In this document: positions 1 to 8,682 of the stretch, one piece after another
Position numbering within the stretch: the first letter of the stretch is position 1
How the letters are laid out: each line of letters starts with the position of its first letter
NCBI GenBank assembly: GCA_030694835.1
Contig: JAUYUF010000067.1
Location: 1 to 26,522, forward strand
DNA from: Flavobacteriaceae bacterium
GTDB taxonomy: Bacteria > Bacteroidota > Bacteroidia > Flavobacteriales > Flavobacteriaceae
Direction of reading: 5' to 3'
Length of the DNA: 26,522 nucleotides
Translations under genes and position numbers: made by a program
The notes under the pieces: model-generated
The model's database searches: none
What the model was told of the DNA's origin: nothing
The model's input: the letters and a program-made list of their open reading frames with translations, nothing else

Positions 1-168
1 GATCTGTTGTTCTTTAATTTTATATTGATATCGTTTCCTTATTAAATTAAGATTTATAAACGATAAAAGAATCAAGATAATTTCAAAAAGTATTATAACC
101 CAAATTACTTGAATTAATAGGGGTAATGATAGATATATTGAAATTAAATCATTAAAAAATTCTTGCAT
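1..168 (-). CDS. N-terminus of an unidentified membrane protein (partial)
   Basis: The frame opens with an ATG at 168-166 and runs 56 codons with no stop to the window edge, so only the N-terminus is visible. It begins MQEFFNDLIS and carries one strongly hydrophobic stretch at about residues 12-41, followed by a basic, lysine- and arginine-rich segment. This looks like a single N-terminal membrane anchor with the rest of the protein cytoplasmic. The start lies 5 bp after the stop of the receiver protein upstream on the same strand, so the two are probably cotranscribed with the hybrid kinase. I do not recognise the family from this much sequence, and the function is unknown. Confidence 0.6.
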   Translation of the reverse strand, partial: MQEFFNDLISIYLSLPLLIQVIWVIILFEIILILLSFINLNLIRKRYQYKIKEQQI

Positions 169-173
169 AAAAT

Positions 174-545
174 CTATTTTTTCTGCATCAATATTCGTTT
201 AATTCTCATAATTAATTCATTGGGACTAAAAGGTTTACTCATAAAATCTGTTGCTCCAAGATTAAATGCTTTTAAAACCATTTCTTCTTGTCCTGCAGCA
301 GAAAAAACTATAATTGGAGTATCTCTTTTTAAAGTGTCCTTAACATAGGATATTACTTCTAATCCGCTAGAAAAGGGCATCATAATATCTGTTAAAATTA
401 TATCTGGGTTGCTAGATTCAATGAGTCTTTGAGCTTCATTGCCATCAGCAGCCATAAAAGTTTCATATCCTTCTTTTTCAAGTCGGAATTTTAATAGTAA
501 CGACAAGGTTTTATCGTCTTCAGCTAATAATACTTTATCTTTCAT
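174..545 (-). CDS. Stand-alone response regulator receiver (CheY-like)
   Basis: The protein has 123 residues and consists only of a receiver domain. It starts KVLLAEDDKTL with the acidic pair, has the phospho-acceptor aspartate in ILTDIMMP, the conserved switch residue in IIVFSAA, and the lysine in FMSKPF. There is no DNA-binding or enzymatic output domain, so it probably acts by protein-protein contact or as a phosphorelay carrier. I place the start at the ATG at 545-543. An upstream in-frame GTG at 578 would add 11 residues that precede the usual receiver N-terminus and would begin inside a palindrome. The hybrid kinase lies upstream on the same strand, 176 bp away, and is the obvious partner: its HPt domain could phosphorylate this receiver. 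Confidence 0.9.
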   Translation of the reverse strand: MKDKVLLAEDDKTLSLLLKFRLEKEGYETFMAADGNEAQRLIESSNPDIILTDIMMPFSSGLEVISYVKDTLKRDTPIIVFSAAGQEEMVLKAFNLGATDFMSKPFSPNELIMRIKRILMQKK

Positions 546-573
546 ATGTGAATATTTTATTTGTTTTAATAAT

Positions 574-597
574 GTCACCCCGAAAAATCGGGACAGG
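574..597. repeat. Short palindromic, REP-like element
   Basis: The stretch contains CCCGA at 579-583 and TCGGG at 588-592 around an AAAA loop, with GTC and GAC outside allowing a bulged extension. It is one of the few GC-rich patches in an AT-rich spacer between the kinase and the receiver gene. Such hairpins are often dispersed intergenic repeats in flavobacterial genomes. Only one clear copy is seen here, so its repeat status is inference. It lacks a long T-run on the minus strand, so I do not call it a terminator. Confidence 0.4.
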
Positions 598-721
598 TTA
601 TGGAATACGCCAGTTTGATTAAAATATTTTCATCAAAGTTTACTTCACTAAATTTTATTTGTTTAAGTGTTCAGTGATTGCTTTGCAATTGTGTTTTTGC
701 AAACAGGGCTATTTCATATGT

Positions 722-3415
722 TTATTTTAATATTTTAATTTCTTGATTAATTTCACTTTCAATCTGATTAAAAAGTGATTTACATTTTTGAAATAAATCT
801 GAAATTTGCGCTACATTTATTTGATTCTTACTTTTGTAGTCTATTTCAGCAATTAAAGGTATAAGTTTATTAATACTTAACATACTTATACTTGGTTTAA
901 TTTTGTGTGTTACTGCATATACATTTTCCCAATTTTGATTTTCAATTTCAATTCCGCAATTATTAAGAAAATCTTCAAAATCGGTTAAAAATGATTTTAA
1001 TATTGTTTCAATAATGTCTTTATCATTAAAGGTTTCTTCTTGTAAGAATTTTAAATCTAATAATTTATCTTCATTAATTTCTGTTTCTTCTTTATTGCTT
1101 TCTTTAATTAATTTTGATTCAGTGGTGTATTTAAGAATCATTTCATGTAAAACTTCTGCATCAAAAGGCTTAAAAATATAATCATTCATTCCTCTTTTTA
1201 TAGCATTTTCGGCTTCTTTACGTGATGCATGAGCTGTCATTGCAATAATTGGAATCTGATTATAATTAGAATTTTTTGAAGAACGAATAGCAGAAGTTGC
1301 TTCTAATCCATTCATAATTGGCATTTGGATATCCATTAGAACAATATCAAAAGGATGCAATTCAAGAAGCTCCATTGCTTCTTGACCATGATTTGCGATT
1401 TCAACTTCACAGCTCCAACGAGTTAATCGAGTTTTTGCTAATAATTGATTTGTCTTATTGTCTTCAACCAATAGTACTTTTAATTTAAGTGGAGGTAATT
1501 CTTCTTTTTTAATTTGAGGCAGTATTTGTGCTAATGATACGGAGCTGGCATCTGCCATTTTAAATGGTATTTTAATTTTAAAGGTACTTCCAACTTCAAC
1601 TTCGCTCTCAACATTTATTTCACCATTCATAGAATCAACTAATTTTTTAACAATAGACAAACCAAGTCCAGTGCCACCATATAATCTAGTTGTGCTGTTT
1701 GATGCTTGCTCAAATGAATCAAAAATTGTATCTAATTTACTTTGTGGTATTCCAATACCGGTATCTTTAATTTCAAAAGTTATGGTAACTTCTTTGTGTT
1801 GAGTAATTATACTTTTAACATAAATTGAAACTTCTCCTTTTTCAGTAAATTTTATTGCATTTCCTACCGTGTTTAACATTATTTGTTGGATACGTGTTGT
1901 ATCTCCAATAATCAATTGAGGCACTTTAGAATTGATAAATAATTCTAATTCAATTTTTTTATCAGAAGCATTAACATTTAGCAATTTAACAACTTCGTGT
2001 AAAGTGTCATGAATATTGAATTCTACATTTTCTAAAAATATTTTACCAGATTCTAATTTTGCAAGGTCCAGAATATCATTAATTAGAGTTAGTAGTAATT
2101 TTTCAGAGTTTTTAATAGTTACTAAATGCTCTCTTTGTTCGGTTGTTAAATCTGTTTCTAGCAGTAAATCAGTAAAGCCAATTAAAGCGTTCATTGGAGT
2201 TCTAATTTCATGACTCATATTAGATATAAATTCTTCCTTAATTTTTAATGAATTCTCAGCATCTTGTTTTGCATGAACCAATTGTTCTTCAAATTCTTTT
2301 TTTGAAGTAATATCAGATTGAATTGCAACGTATTGAAATGGTATATTATTTTCATCAACAAATGGGATAATAGTAGAATCTACCCAATAAAATTCTCCTG
2401 TTTTTGATTTATTTCTGATTTCTGTTCTTAGTACTTTTCCACTTTTAATAGTATCCCATAAGTTTTCAAAAAAATCAACTGGATGATATGCAGAATTTAC
2501 AAGGTTCATTTTACTTGCAAGAAGCTCTTCTCTAGAGTACTTAGAAATATCGCAAAATTTCTCATTTACATTAGTTATAATTCCATCTTTATTAGCAATA
2601 GCAACAATTGATGATTGGTCTAATGCATATTTATAATTATTAAGTTCTGCTGTGAGTTGTTTTTCTGTGGTTACATTATAGTACATCCAAAAGTGCCCTT
2701 TATAAACACCTGTTTCAAAAATTGGAATATAATCTCTTTCATATATATTTCCATTTTTAAATTTAACTTCTTCTTTTCTAACAAGTTTTCGGTTATTTAA
2801 TAGTGTAAATACACGGGATAAATTTCGAGATGGATTTTCAAAATGCGCTAAATTTTCTTGGGCTAATTCATTAGCTGTCTTTCCAATAAATTGATTTAAT
2901 GGAGTGTGAATATCGAAAATATTCAGATATCGTTGGTTAGCATAAACAATTTTACCATTTTCATCAATAAGTAAAATACCAGCATCAATATTTTTAAATA
3001 GTGAAGATAAAGTTTGAACTAGTTTTACATATTTTAATTGCTTTACTTTTGCTTTACTGATGTCGCGTCCAATTACATAATAACAATTAAACAAACCATT
3101 GGTAAAAATGGTTTTAACCTCTTGTCCAATCCACAATTCCTCACCTTTCTTATTAACAGTAATAAACTCTAAATAGGTATTTTCTTTTTTATGTTTTAAT
3201 TGATTGTTATAAAAATTTAGAACATAATCTTTATACTCTTGATGAACAAAATCAATATAATGAGTGTTTAAAATTTCTTGAACGGTAACTCCTAAAGTGT
3301 CTAGTAACTTATTGTTTGCGTAAGTAATATAACCATCTGCATTTATGGTGTATATAAAGTCGTTTGAGTTTTCAATTAATTCGTAAAAAAGATAATTGGC
3401 ATCATTTGTTTGCAT
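722..3415 (-). CDS. Hybrid sensor histidine kinase (PAS-PAS-PAS-HisKA-HATPase-REC-HPt)
   Basis: Numbering includes two extra upstream codons (TTG TTT); the ATG at 3415 is taken as the start, giving 897 residues. There is no signal peptide or membrane segment, so the kinase is cytoplasmic. Three PAS-type sensor domains lie at about 10-125, 135-255 and 262-375. HisKA follows with the phospho-acceptor H404 in MSHEIRTPM. The HATPase_c domain has the N box near NAIKFTEKG (521-529), DTGIGIP (553-559) and GGTGLGLS (582-589). A receiver at 647-765 has D697 in LMDIQMP and K751. A C-terminal HPt domain has H839 in VTHKIKPS. The protein therefore carries a complete internal His-Asp-His relay whose last histidine could feed the stand-alone receiver downstream. 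PAS folds suggest an intracellular or redox/ligand cue, but the signal cannot be read from the sequence. Confidence 0.93.
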   Translation of the reverse strand: MQTNDANYLFYELIENSNDFIYTINADGYITYANNKLLDTLGVTVQEILNTHYIDFVHQEYKDYVLNFYNNQLKHKKENTYLEFITVNKKGEELWIGQEVKTIFTNGLFNCYYVIGRDISKAKVKQLKYVKLVQTLSSLFKNIDAGILLIDENGKIVYANQRYLNIFDIHTPLNQFIGKTANELAQENLAHFENPSRNLSRVFTLLNNRKLVRKEEVKFKNGNIYERDYIPIFETGVYKGHFWMYYNVTTEKQLTAELNNYKYALDQSSIVAIANKDGIITNVNEKFCDISKYSREELLASKMNLVNSAYHPVDFFENLWDTIKSGKVLRTEIRNKSKTGEFYWVDSTIIPFVDENNIPFQYVAIQSDITSKKEFEEQLVHAKQDAENSLKIKEEFISNMSHEIRTPMNALIGFTDLLLETDLTTEQREHLVTIKNSEKLLLTLINDILDLAKLESGKIFLENVEFNIHDTLHEVVKLLNVNASDKKIELELFINSKVPQLIIGDTTRIQQIMLNTVGNAIKFTEKGEVSIYVKSIITQHKEVTITFEIKDTGIGIPQSKLDTIFDSFEQASNSTTRLYGGTGLGLSIVKKLVDSMNGEINVESEVEVGSTFKIKIPFKMADASSVSLAQILPQIKKEELPPLKLKVLLVEDNKTNQLLAKTRLTRWSCEVEIANHGQEAMELLELHPFDIVLMDIQMPIMNGLEATSAIRSSKNSNYNQIPIIAMTAHASRKEAENAIKRGMNDYIFKPFDAEVLHEMILKYTTESKLIKESNKEETEINEDKLLDLKFLQEETFNDKDIIETILKSFLTDFEDFLNNCGIEIENQNWENVYAVTHKIKPSISMLSINKLIPLIAEIDYKSKNQINVAQISDLFQKCKSLFNQIESEINQEIKILK

Positions 3416-3455
3416 AAACAATTATTAAATAATGAAATATTTTTTAGAAGTTTTT

Positions 3456-3463
3456 CAAATATA
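3456..3463 (-). promoter_or_regulatory. Candidate -7 box for the hybrid kinase gene
   Basis: On the minus strand this reads TATATTTG, matching the Bacteroidota TAnnTTTG -7 element, about 40 bp before the kinase ATG. A well-spaced -33 TTTG is not evident: the nearest TTTG (3477-3480) is only 13 bp away. The call rests on the -7 box and position alone. Confidence 0.35.
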
Positions 3464-3477
3464 ATAAATTAAAGAGC

Positions 3478-3522
3478 AAAAAAAACCACAACCTATAAAT
3501 ATAAATTATAGATTGTGGTTTT
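3478..3522 (-). terminator. Intrinsic terminator of the phosphate transporter gene
   Basis: The arms at 3482-3491 and 3513-3522 form a 10-bp perfect stem (AAAACCACAA / TTGTGGTTTT), extended inward by a CTATAA / TTATAG pairing. On the minus strand the hairpin is followed by a run of eight T. It sits 28 bp after the transporter stop codon and separates that gene from the downstream kinase. Confidence 0.85.
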
Positions 3523-3550
3523 AAAGTGTATAGTAATTAAGTTGCTAAAG

Positions 3551-5797
3551 TTATTTTTTTGATGCAATATTATATTCTTCATATAATTGAAGAATATTCA
3601 TAATAGCGCTAATTAAGTCTTTAGTTTCTAATAAAATACCAAAGTATAAAGTGCTGTTTTTTGGACTTGATTCTTCTGTTCTAATTCTAGAAACTTGTTT
3701 TTCAATAGAGTTAGATACATCTAAAAATAGACCTTGTTTTTCATTTATTATACCCGAAAGAAGATCAAATGACTTAGTTTCAAAAGCAGCTTCAATAGAT
3801 TTTAACATATCTGTTAATTCTTTATTGATATATTTTAAATCAGTAATTTGACTTTCCTTTAAATTAGGATGATTATTTTGTACATGTTTATGACTTGATT
3901 TTGAAATATAACTGATTGATTGAGCCACATCTTGTAAATAACCTAATACCATAATATAAAATCGACTAGCATTTACAGACGAATCATCTAACGATTTGAT
4001 AAAATAGAAAACGTCATCTTTTAACTCGTCAATTTCTTCATTTAGTTTTTTTACGTGTTTGTTTGTTTTAGTCAGTTTATTTAAATCATGTGTGCTTAAA
4101 TCTTCAACTACATTAGTATATAGTTTATTTACACGTTTTACAACCTGTGAAATATGTTCAGAACTTTCAGTAATAACATTTTGAATATTTTTTAAATCTG
4201 AATTTTTTATGAATTTTTTGCGCTCAGTTTCTTTATATTTTTTTGCATGTGATAAGTAATTCCTCACTATATTGAATAAAACAAACATAAGTAATACTGC
4301 TATAACGGCACCACCGCCAATATGAATAAAATATGTAAATATAGCAGCAGCAGAAAATGCCATGAAAGCGGTAAAGAACCAACCGCCAATAACACTTAAT
4401 ACTCCAGAAACTCTATAAACAGCACTATCTCTGCCCCAAGCTTTATCAGCTAAAGAAGTACCCATAGCCACCATAAATGTTACATATGTAGTAGATAATG
4501 GAAGTTTTAATGATGTGGCGAAAGCAATAAGAATCCCCGCTACCATTAAATTAGTAGATGCTCTGACCATATCAAAAGCAGGCATTTCATAAGTTTTGTT
4601 TTTAGGAAGCTCAATAACAGGCTTCTCAAATTTACTACCAATCCAATTTTGAATTGATTTAGGCATTATTTTTTCAGAGTATTTGGCTGAGTTTACAAAA
4701 AATCGAACAATTCCTCTAGACAAAGGATTTGGCTCAAAACGCTCATGACCATGATCTTGACGGGCTAAGTTAACCTCTGTAGCGGCGACTGAACGGGCTT
4801 TTTTAGAAAACCATAAAGTTAAAACCATTACGACTCCAGCTATTAAAAGAAAAATAGTAGGTGTAGGAACTTTTCCCGCTAATGCCTCCATACTATATTC
4901 ATTAGCTAATACGCCTGAAGCACTCCATGCTTCATAAGAATTAAAAGCAGCTATTGGAACCCCAATAAAGTTAACTAAGTCATTTCCTGCAAATGCCATT
5001 GCTAATGCAAAGGTTCCTGCTACAATAATTATTTTATAAATATTTACTTTGAATAAGGCAATTAATAAATAGGAAAGAGCAGCCCAAATAACAAAACCGG
5101 CGCCAAAGATTAATAACTTATGGCTTTCAAAATAACTGCCAAAAAGATCAAAAGAAGTCCCTTTAAAACTCTTTAATACGATAAAATAAGTAATTGAAAT
5201 TAAAGATAATCCAGCAAAAATAGCAGCATAATATTTTGGTTTTTTCTCGAAATTAAATGTGAGTAATAAACGAGTTAAAAATTGAACTAATGCTCCAATA
5301 GTAAATGCTATAACTACAGATATTAAAATACCTGATATAATTTCTACTGCTTTTGCTTGATTTATAAAATCTAAAATGTTATTATAGTTAAGTTGACTGT
5401 CTGCAGAAATTTTTATTAAAGCCATTGCAACCGCTGCGCCAAGTAATTCAAAAACAATTGAAACGGTCGTAGATGTTGGTAATCCTAGTGTGTTAAAGAA
5501 ATCGAGTAAAATGATATCAGTAAGCATCACCGCCATAAAAATGATCATGATTTCACTGAAATAAAACTTACCTGGAACAAAAATACCGCTTCGGGCAACC
5601 TCCATCATACCACTTGAAGAAATGGCGCCTAAAACAATTCCTATACTTGCTACAATTAAAATGGTACGCATTGAAACTGCCTTTGAACCAATAGCGGAGT
5701 TTAAAAAGTTAACAGCATCGTTGCTTACTCCCACTACTAAATCAAGTATGGCTAAAAATCCTAAAGCAACAATCAACATATAATAATAATTCTCCAT
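3551..5797 (-). CDS. Inorganic phosphate transporter, PiT family, with long cytoplasmic C-terminal domain
   Basis: The 748-residue protein is a low-affinity, ion-coupled phosphate permease of the inner membrane. It has the inverted duplicated PiT signature: GVSNDAVNF (about 23-31) with LPTSTT (106-111), and GNDLVNF (271-277) with LPLSTTY (432-438). About ten hydrophobic segments fall between residues 5 and 510, with a large loop at about 330-405. Residues from about 515 to 748 are hydrophilic, lysine- and glutamate-rich and predicted helical; I read this as a PhoU-like cytoplasmic domain that may gate or sense phosphate, but I see no diagnostic motif. The gene stands alone, diverging from the dodecin gene and ending at a strong terminator. 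Sequence cannot distinguish H+ from Na+ coupling. Confidence 0.92.
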   Translation of the reverse strand: MENYYYMLIVALGFLAILDLVVGVSNDAVNFLNSAIGSKAVSMRTILIVASIGIVLGAISSSGMMEVARSGIFVPGKFYFSEIMIIFMAVMLTDIILLDFFNTLGLPTSTTVSIVFELLGAAVAMALIKISADSQLNYNNILDFINQAKAVEIISGILISVVIAFTIGALVQFLTRLLLTFNFEKKPKYYAAIFAGLSLISITYFIVLKSFKGTSFDLFGSYFESHKLLIFGAGFVIWAALSYLLIALFKVNIYKIIIVAGTFALAMAFAGNDLVNFIGVPIAAFNSYEAWSASGVLANEYSMEALAGKVPTPTIFLLIAGVVMVLTLWFSKKARSVAATEVNLARQDHGHERFEPNPLSRGIVRFFVNSAKYSEKIMPKSIQNWIGSKFEKPVIELPKNKTYEMPAFDMVRASTNLMVAGILIAFATSLKLPLSTTYVTFMVAMGTSLADKAWGRDSAVYRVSGVLSVIGGWFFTAFMAFSAAAIFTYFIHIGGGAVIAVLLMFVLFNIVRNYLSHAKKYKETERKKFIKNSDLKNIQNVITESSEHISQVVKRVNKLYTNVVEDLSTHDLNKLTKTNKHVKKLNEEIDELKDDVFYFIKSLDDSSVNASRFYIMVLGYLQDVAQSISYISKSSHKHVQNNHPNLKESQITDLKYINKELTDMLKSIEAAFETKSFDLLSGIINEKQGLFLDVSNSIEKQVSRIRTEESSPKNSTLYFGILLETKDLISAIMNILQLYEEYNIASKK

Positions 5798-5822
5798 AAA
5801 ACGTGATTTTCAAATTTTGGTA

Positions 5823-5851
5823 CAAAATTACATTTCTCAATGTTAAGCCAA
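5823..5851 (-). promoter_or_regulatory. Candidate Bacteroidota promoter of the phosphate transporter
   Basis: On the minus strand a TTG (5851-5849) is followed after 18 bp by TAATTTTG (5830-5823), matching TAnnTTTG. The predicted transcript start would lie about 20 bp before the ATG at 5797. Spacing and sequence fit the family consensus, but it is untested. Confidence 0.45.
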
Positions 5852-5918
5852 TGTTATGATTTGTGTTTTGCCCTATTTTTTTGTATCTTAATGGTTATTA
5901 ATTTAAAAAGAATAGGTT

Positions 5919-6119
5919 ATGTCAGTTTTAAAAGTAATTGAAGTGTTAGCAAATTCTGACAAAAGTTGGGAAGATGCTGTAAGAAATGCTGTAGCACATG
6001 CTGCAAAATCAGTTAATCATATAAAATCTGTATTTGTAGAGTCTCAAAGTGCTGTGGTTGAAGGGAATTTAATTAAAGAGTTTCGCGTAAATGTAAAAAT
6101 AACATTTGAAGTAAATTAA
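5919..6119 (+). CDS. Dodecin (flavin-binding small protein)
   Basis: The 66-residue protein has the whole dodecin fold: an N-terminal strand KVIEVLANS, the helix SWEDAVRNAVAHAAKSV, and strands IKSVFVESQSAVVEG and RVNVKITFEV. W17 is the tryptophan that stacks on flavin in this family, and Q43 in ESQSA is at the place of the conserved flavin-contacting glutamine. Dodecins form hollow dodecamers that store or buffer flavins in the cytoplasm. It is a single gene, diverging from the phosphate transporter and followed by its own terminator. Confidence 0.92.
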   Translation: MSVLKVIEVLANSDKSWEDAVRNAVAHAAKSVNHIKSVFVESQSAVVEGNLIKEFRVNVKITFEVN

Positions 6120-6138
6120 TTCTGTTAAGTGTTATAAG

Positions 6139-6164
6139 AAGCGTTTGTTTGAACGCTTTTTTTT
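6139..6164 (+). terminator. Intrinsic terminator of the dodecin gene
   Basis: AAGCGTT (6139-6145) pairs with AACGCTT (6152-6158) across a six-base loop, and T residues continue to 6164. It lies 20 bp after the dodecin stop. Confidence 0.88.
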
Positions 6165-6211
6165 AAGGAATTAATTTAAAAAATGGAAATGAAATAACAT
6201 AGTGCTAAAAA

Positions 6212-6883
6212 TTATTTTAGAGAAACATTACTTACAAAATCTTTTAAATAAAAAGGTTCGAAATAAGCCACATTTTCAAATTTGTTTTTCTGAAATTTCT
6301 CTTCTGATAAAATTCCCATTTCGTTAGCTGATGGGAATTTGTCATTTAAGAAAATAGCATTAGGATGGCTAATCATCGATTTAAATTTTTCAGTGCCATC
6401 GCCTAAAAAATACACTTTATCTGAATTTAGATAATTTTTAAAGGAATTTTCATTTAAGATTTCAGCTTCAGTTTTTCTTATTTCTTGGCCTTGATTATCA
6501 AATATTGAGGAGTAAACCTCTAACCGTCGTGCATCTAACATAGGAATTATAAATCCGTTATCAATATAAAGTTGAGATGCCAAAACTTTTAAGGTATCAA
6601 CACTAATTAATGGTTTATCTATTGCAAAACATATTCCTTTAGCGGCTGAAACACCAATTCTTAATCCTGTATAGGAACCAGGACCTTTGCTAACAGCAAC
6701 TGCATCAATATTATTGATGTTAAGATTTGTATTTTTTAACACTTCTTTTATAAACGGATGTAGATTTTCAGCATGTGTATATCCACCTTCATTAATTTCT
6801 TTTAAAGCGATAATAATGCCGTTTTTAGAAATGCTAACAGAGCAATTTTTGGTGGCGGTTTCTATGTTAAGTATCAGTGCCAA
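6212..6883 (-). CDS. tsaB: TsaB, tRNA threonylcarbamoyladenosine biosynthesis subunit
   Basis: TsaB is the non-catalytic, Kae1-like partner of TsaD in forming t6A at position 37 of ANN-decoding tRNAs. The N-terminal ASKHA motif ILNIETATKNCSVSI and the later VSKGPGSYTGLRIGVSAAKG are typical, and the length of about 220 residues fits. I choose a TTG start at 6883-6881 because it gives MALILNIETAT, the usual N-terminus. A longer frame from an ATG near 6911 would add about ten residues that do not resemble the family. The gene follows tolC on the same strand, but a hairpin lies between them. TsaD, TsaC and TsaE are not in the window. Confidence 0.88.
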   Translation of the reverse strand: MALILNIETATKNCSVSISKNGIIIALKEINEGGYTHAENLHPFIKEVLKNTNLNINNIDAVAVSKGPGSYTGLRIGVSAAKGICFAIDKPLISVDTLKVLASQLYIDNGFIIPMLDARRLEVYSSIFDNQGQEIRKTEAEILNENSFKNYLNSDKVYFLGDGTEKFKSMISHPNAIFLNDKFPSANEMGILSEEKFQKNKFENVAYFEPFYLKDFVSNVSLK

Positions 6884-6929
6884 TGTTTTTATTTTATTGC
6901 AAATATACATCAAGCTATATTTAAAATAT

Positions 6930-6955
6930 AAAACATCCGAAATTTCAGATGTTTT
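6930..6955 (-). terminator. Probable terminator after tolC
   Basis: AAAACATC (6930-6937) and GATGTTTT (6948-6955) form an 8-bp perfect stem with a 10-base loop. On the minus strand it is followed only by a mixed AT tract, so termination may be weak and partial readthrough into tsaB is possible. It begins 23 bp after the tolC stop. Confidence 0.6.
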
Positions 6956-6977
6956 ATAAAATAAAAAGAGCCCTCAA

Positions 6978-8303
6978 TTAATCCAAAACAATCGGAATGC
7001 CATAATAAAATTCTAACAATTTAGTTTTAAATACAAAGTTGTATTTAGCATTGATAAAATTAGATTGCGCACTGACCAATCTAGCTCTAACCTGTTCAAA
7101 ATCAAAAGAAGTCATAGCTCCTAAATTATATCGATCTTGTGAATTTTTAAAAGATTCTTGTTGTGCTAAAACAGATTTTTCTGAAGCAATATATTGATTT
7201 AAAGCCGCCTTTGCATCTGTATAAGCACGTTCAATAGTTTCACGAAGTTTTAATTTTTCATTATCTAACGCATAAGACGCTAAACGTGAGTTTATGTTCG
7301 CTTTTGAAACGCCCGATTTAGTTTTGAATCCATTAAAAACAGGAATATTAAGAGATAAATTAAGGTTATGACTCTTGTTGTCTTCAAACTGATCCATAAA
7401 ACTCAGTTGATTTGGCATTCCTTCTGTATGACCATAAAAAGTACTAAAATTATAACCAAATGAAAGACTTGGATAATATAATGATTTAGCGATATCAATA
7501 GCTAAAACAGCATTTTCAACATCCAATTCTGCACTTTTAATTTCTGGTTTTTCAGCAACAGCTTTGTCAAAAATAGCGTCCGTATTTTTATATTTTAATT
7601 CAGGAGATTTGATGTTTAATTTCAGATCCTGCACATCAAAGTATTTTGGTGAAATTTGTAATAAATGTGCTAAACTTAAGAGTGATAAATCTAAATTGTT
7701 TTGAGCTGTTACTAATTTTTCTTCATCATTGGCAAGAGTAGCTTCTGCATCTAGCACTTCACTTCTTGGTTTTACTCCTTCAGCCACTAATTGTTGCGCC
7801 TTATTTAATTGTAATTTGCTAATCTGCAATTGTTCTAGAGCAACTTTTATATTTTCTTTACTAAATAAAATATTGAGATAGAAATTTACAACATTTAAAG
7901 AGATGTCATTTTTCATTTTCTCTAAATCAAGAATGCTTGCTTTATGACCTAATTCGGCTTGTTTAACCGTATTTAAATTTCTAAATCCGTTAAAAAGTGT
8001 TACAGATGATGCAACCCCAAAGCTGGTTGAATTTCTATTTCTAGAGATTCTGACATTTTCATTGTTGATGGTTGAACCAAACGAAAATGATTCTGATGAG
8101 CTAGCGTTTAAAGTAGGAAGTCGATTTCCTTTTGCAGAAACAATATCTTCATTTCTTAAATCAGTAGTGAGTTCAGCTTGTTTGACGGATAAATTGTTGG
8201 TAAGCGCATAATTTACGGCTTCTTCTAAAGACCAAATTTTTTGTTGAGCTGATGTTTGAAATATAAATCCAAATAGAATTATAATAAGAGCATATTTTTT
8301 CAT
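6978..8303 (-). CDS. TolC-family outer-membrane efflux protein
   Basis: The 441-residue protein begins with a signal peptide (MKKYALIIILFGFIFQTSA, probable cleavage before QQK). It has two repeated outer-membrane efflux (OEP) domains, roughly residues 30-230 and 250-430, rich in long amphipathic helices such as LEEAVNYALTNNLSVKQAEL and the second-repeat LKLRETIERAYTDAKAALNQ. These form the alpha-barrel tunnel and beta-barrel pore of tripartite efflux or type I secretion systems. No membrane-fusion protein or inner-membrane pump is adjacent in the window, so the partner and substrate are unknown. Upstream lie convergently placed tRNA genes on the other strand. Confidence 0.9.
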   Translation of the reverse strand: MKKYALIIILFGFIFQTSAQQKIWSLEEAVNYALTNNLSVKQAELTTDLRNEDIVSAKGNRLPTLNASSSESFSFGSTINNENVRISRNRNSTSFGVASSVTLFNGFRNLNTVKQAELGHKASILDLEKMKNDISLNVVNFYLNILFSKENIKVALEQLQISKLQLNKAQQLVAEGVKPRSEVLDAEATLANDEEKLVTAQNNLDLSLLSLAHLLQISPKYFDVQDLKLNIKSPELKYKNTDAIFDKAVAEKPEIKSAELDVENAVLAIDIAKSLYYPSLSFGYNFSTFYGHTEGMPNQLSFMDQFEDNKSHNLNLSLNIPVFNGFKTKSGVSKANINSRLASYALDNEKLKLRETIERAYTDAKAALNQYIASEKSVLAQQESFKNSQDRYNLGAMTSFDFEQVRARLVSAQSNFINAKYNFVFKTKLLEFYYGIPIVLD

Positions 8304-8602
8304 GAAGTAAATTTTGATTTATGACGATTAAAAATACAATTTGTTACTGAAACCAAGATGTTAAAACGTGTTAAAATTCTTTTTTTAAAGTAAATTGATG
8401 AAGTAATCTATGATAATTTAGATAGAATAATTCAGAATTGAACACTGAATTTATTGAAAAAGAATTCTTTAGTTCATCTTAACCAAATGTATTTGATTGA
8501 CTCTTGATAAATGATTTCAATTGATTTAAAAAAACACGCAAAAACATTTTTTTTTAAAAGAATTATTCTAAATTTGCACTCGCATTTAGAAGCAAAGCTA
8601 AT
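8304..8602. other. Intergenic region between tolC and the tRNA pair
   Basis: About 300 bp of AT-rich spacer with no credible gene. A minus-strand TACATTTG (8491-8484) resembles a -7 box that could drive tolC with a leader of about 175 nt, but no well-placed -33 is present. The last 60 bp hold the candidate tRNA promoter. Confidence 0.5.
8569..8576 (+). promoter_or_regulatory. Candidate -7 box for the tRNA-Gly/tRNA-Leu unit
   Basis: TAAATTTG matches TAnnTTTG and lies 26 bp before the mature tRNA-Gly. The region where a -33 TTTG would sit (about 8545-8555) is an uninterrupted T tract, so the -33 is not distinct. Confidence 0.45.
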
Positions 8603-8674
8603 GCGAAAATAGCTCAGCGGTAGAGCATCACCTTGCCAAGGTGAGGGTCGCGGGTTCGATCCCCGTTTTTCGCT
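8603..8674 (+). tRNA. tRNA-Gly (anticodon GCC)
   Basis: The 72-nt sequence folds into a full cloverleaf. The acceptor arms GCGAAAA (8603-8609) and TTTTCGC (8667-8673) pair, with discriminator T at 8674. The anticodon stem CACCT/AGGTG (approximately) encloses the loop TTGCCAA, anticodon GCC. The T arm has GGGTTCGATCCCC. The 3' CCA is not encoded. Confidence 0.96.
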
Positions 8675-8682
8675 CAAAAGTT

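Noticed and set aside
546..578. GTG-initiated N-terminal extension of the receiver protein
   Set aside because: It adds 11 residues before the normal receiver start, begins inside a palindrome, and an ATG at 545 gives the expected N-terminus.
8474..8677. A 67-codon minus-strand open frame across the tRNA-Gly gene
   Set aside because: It is the antisense of the tRNA-Gly and its leader; the peptide reads RGSNPRPSPWQGDALPLS, a well-known spurious translation of antisense tRNA.
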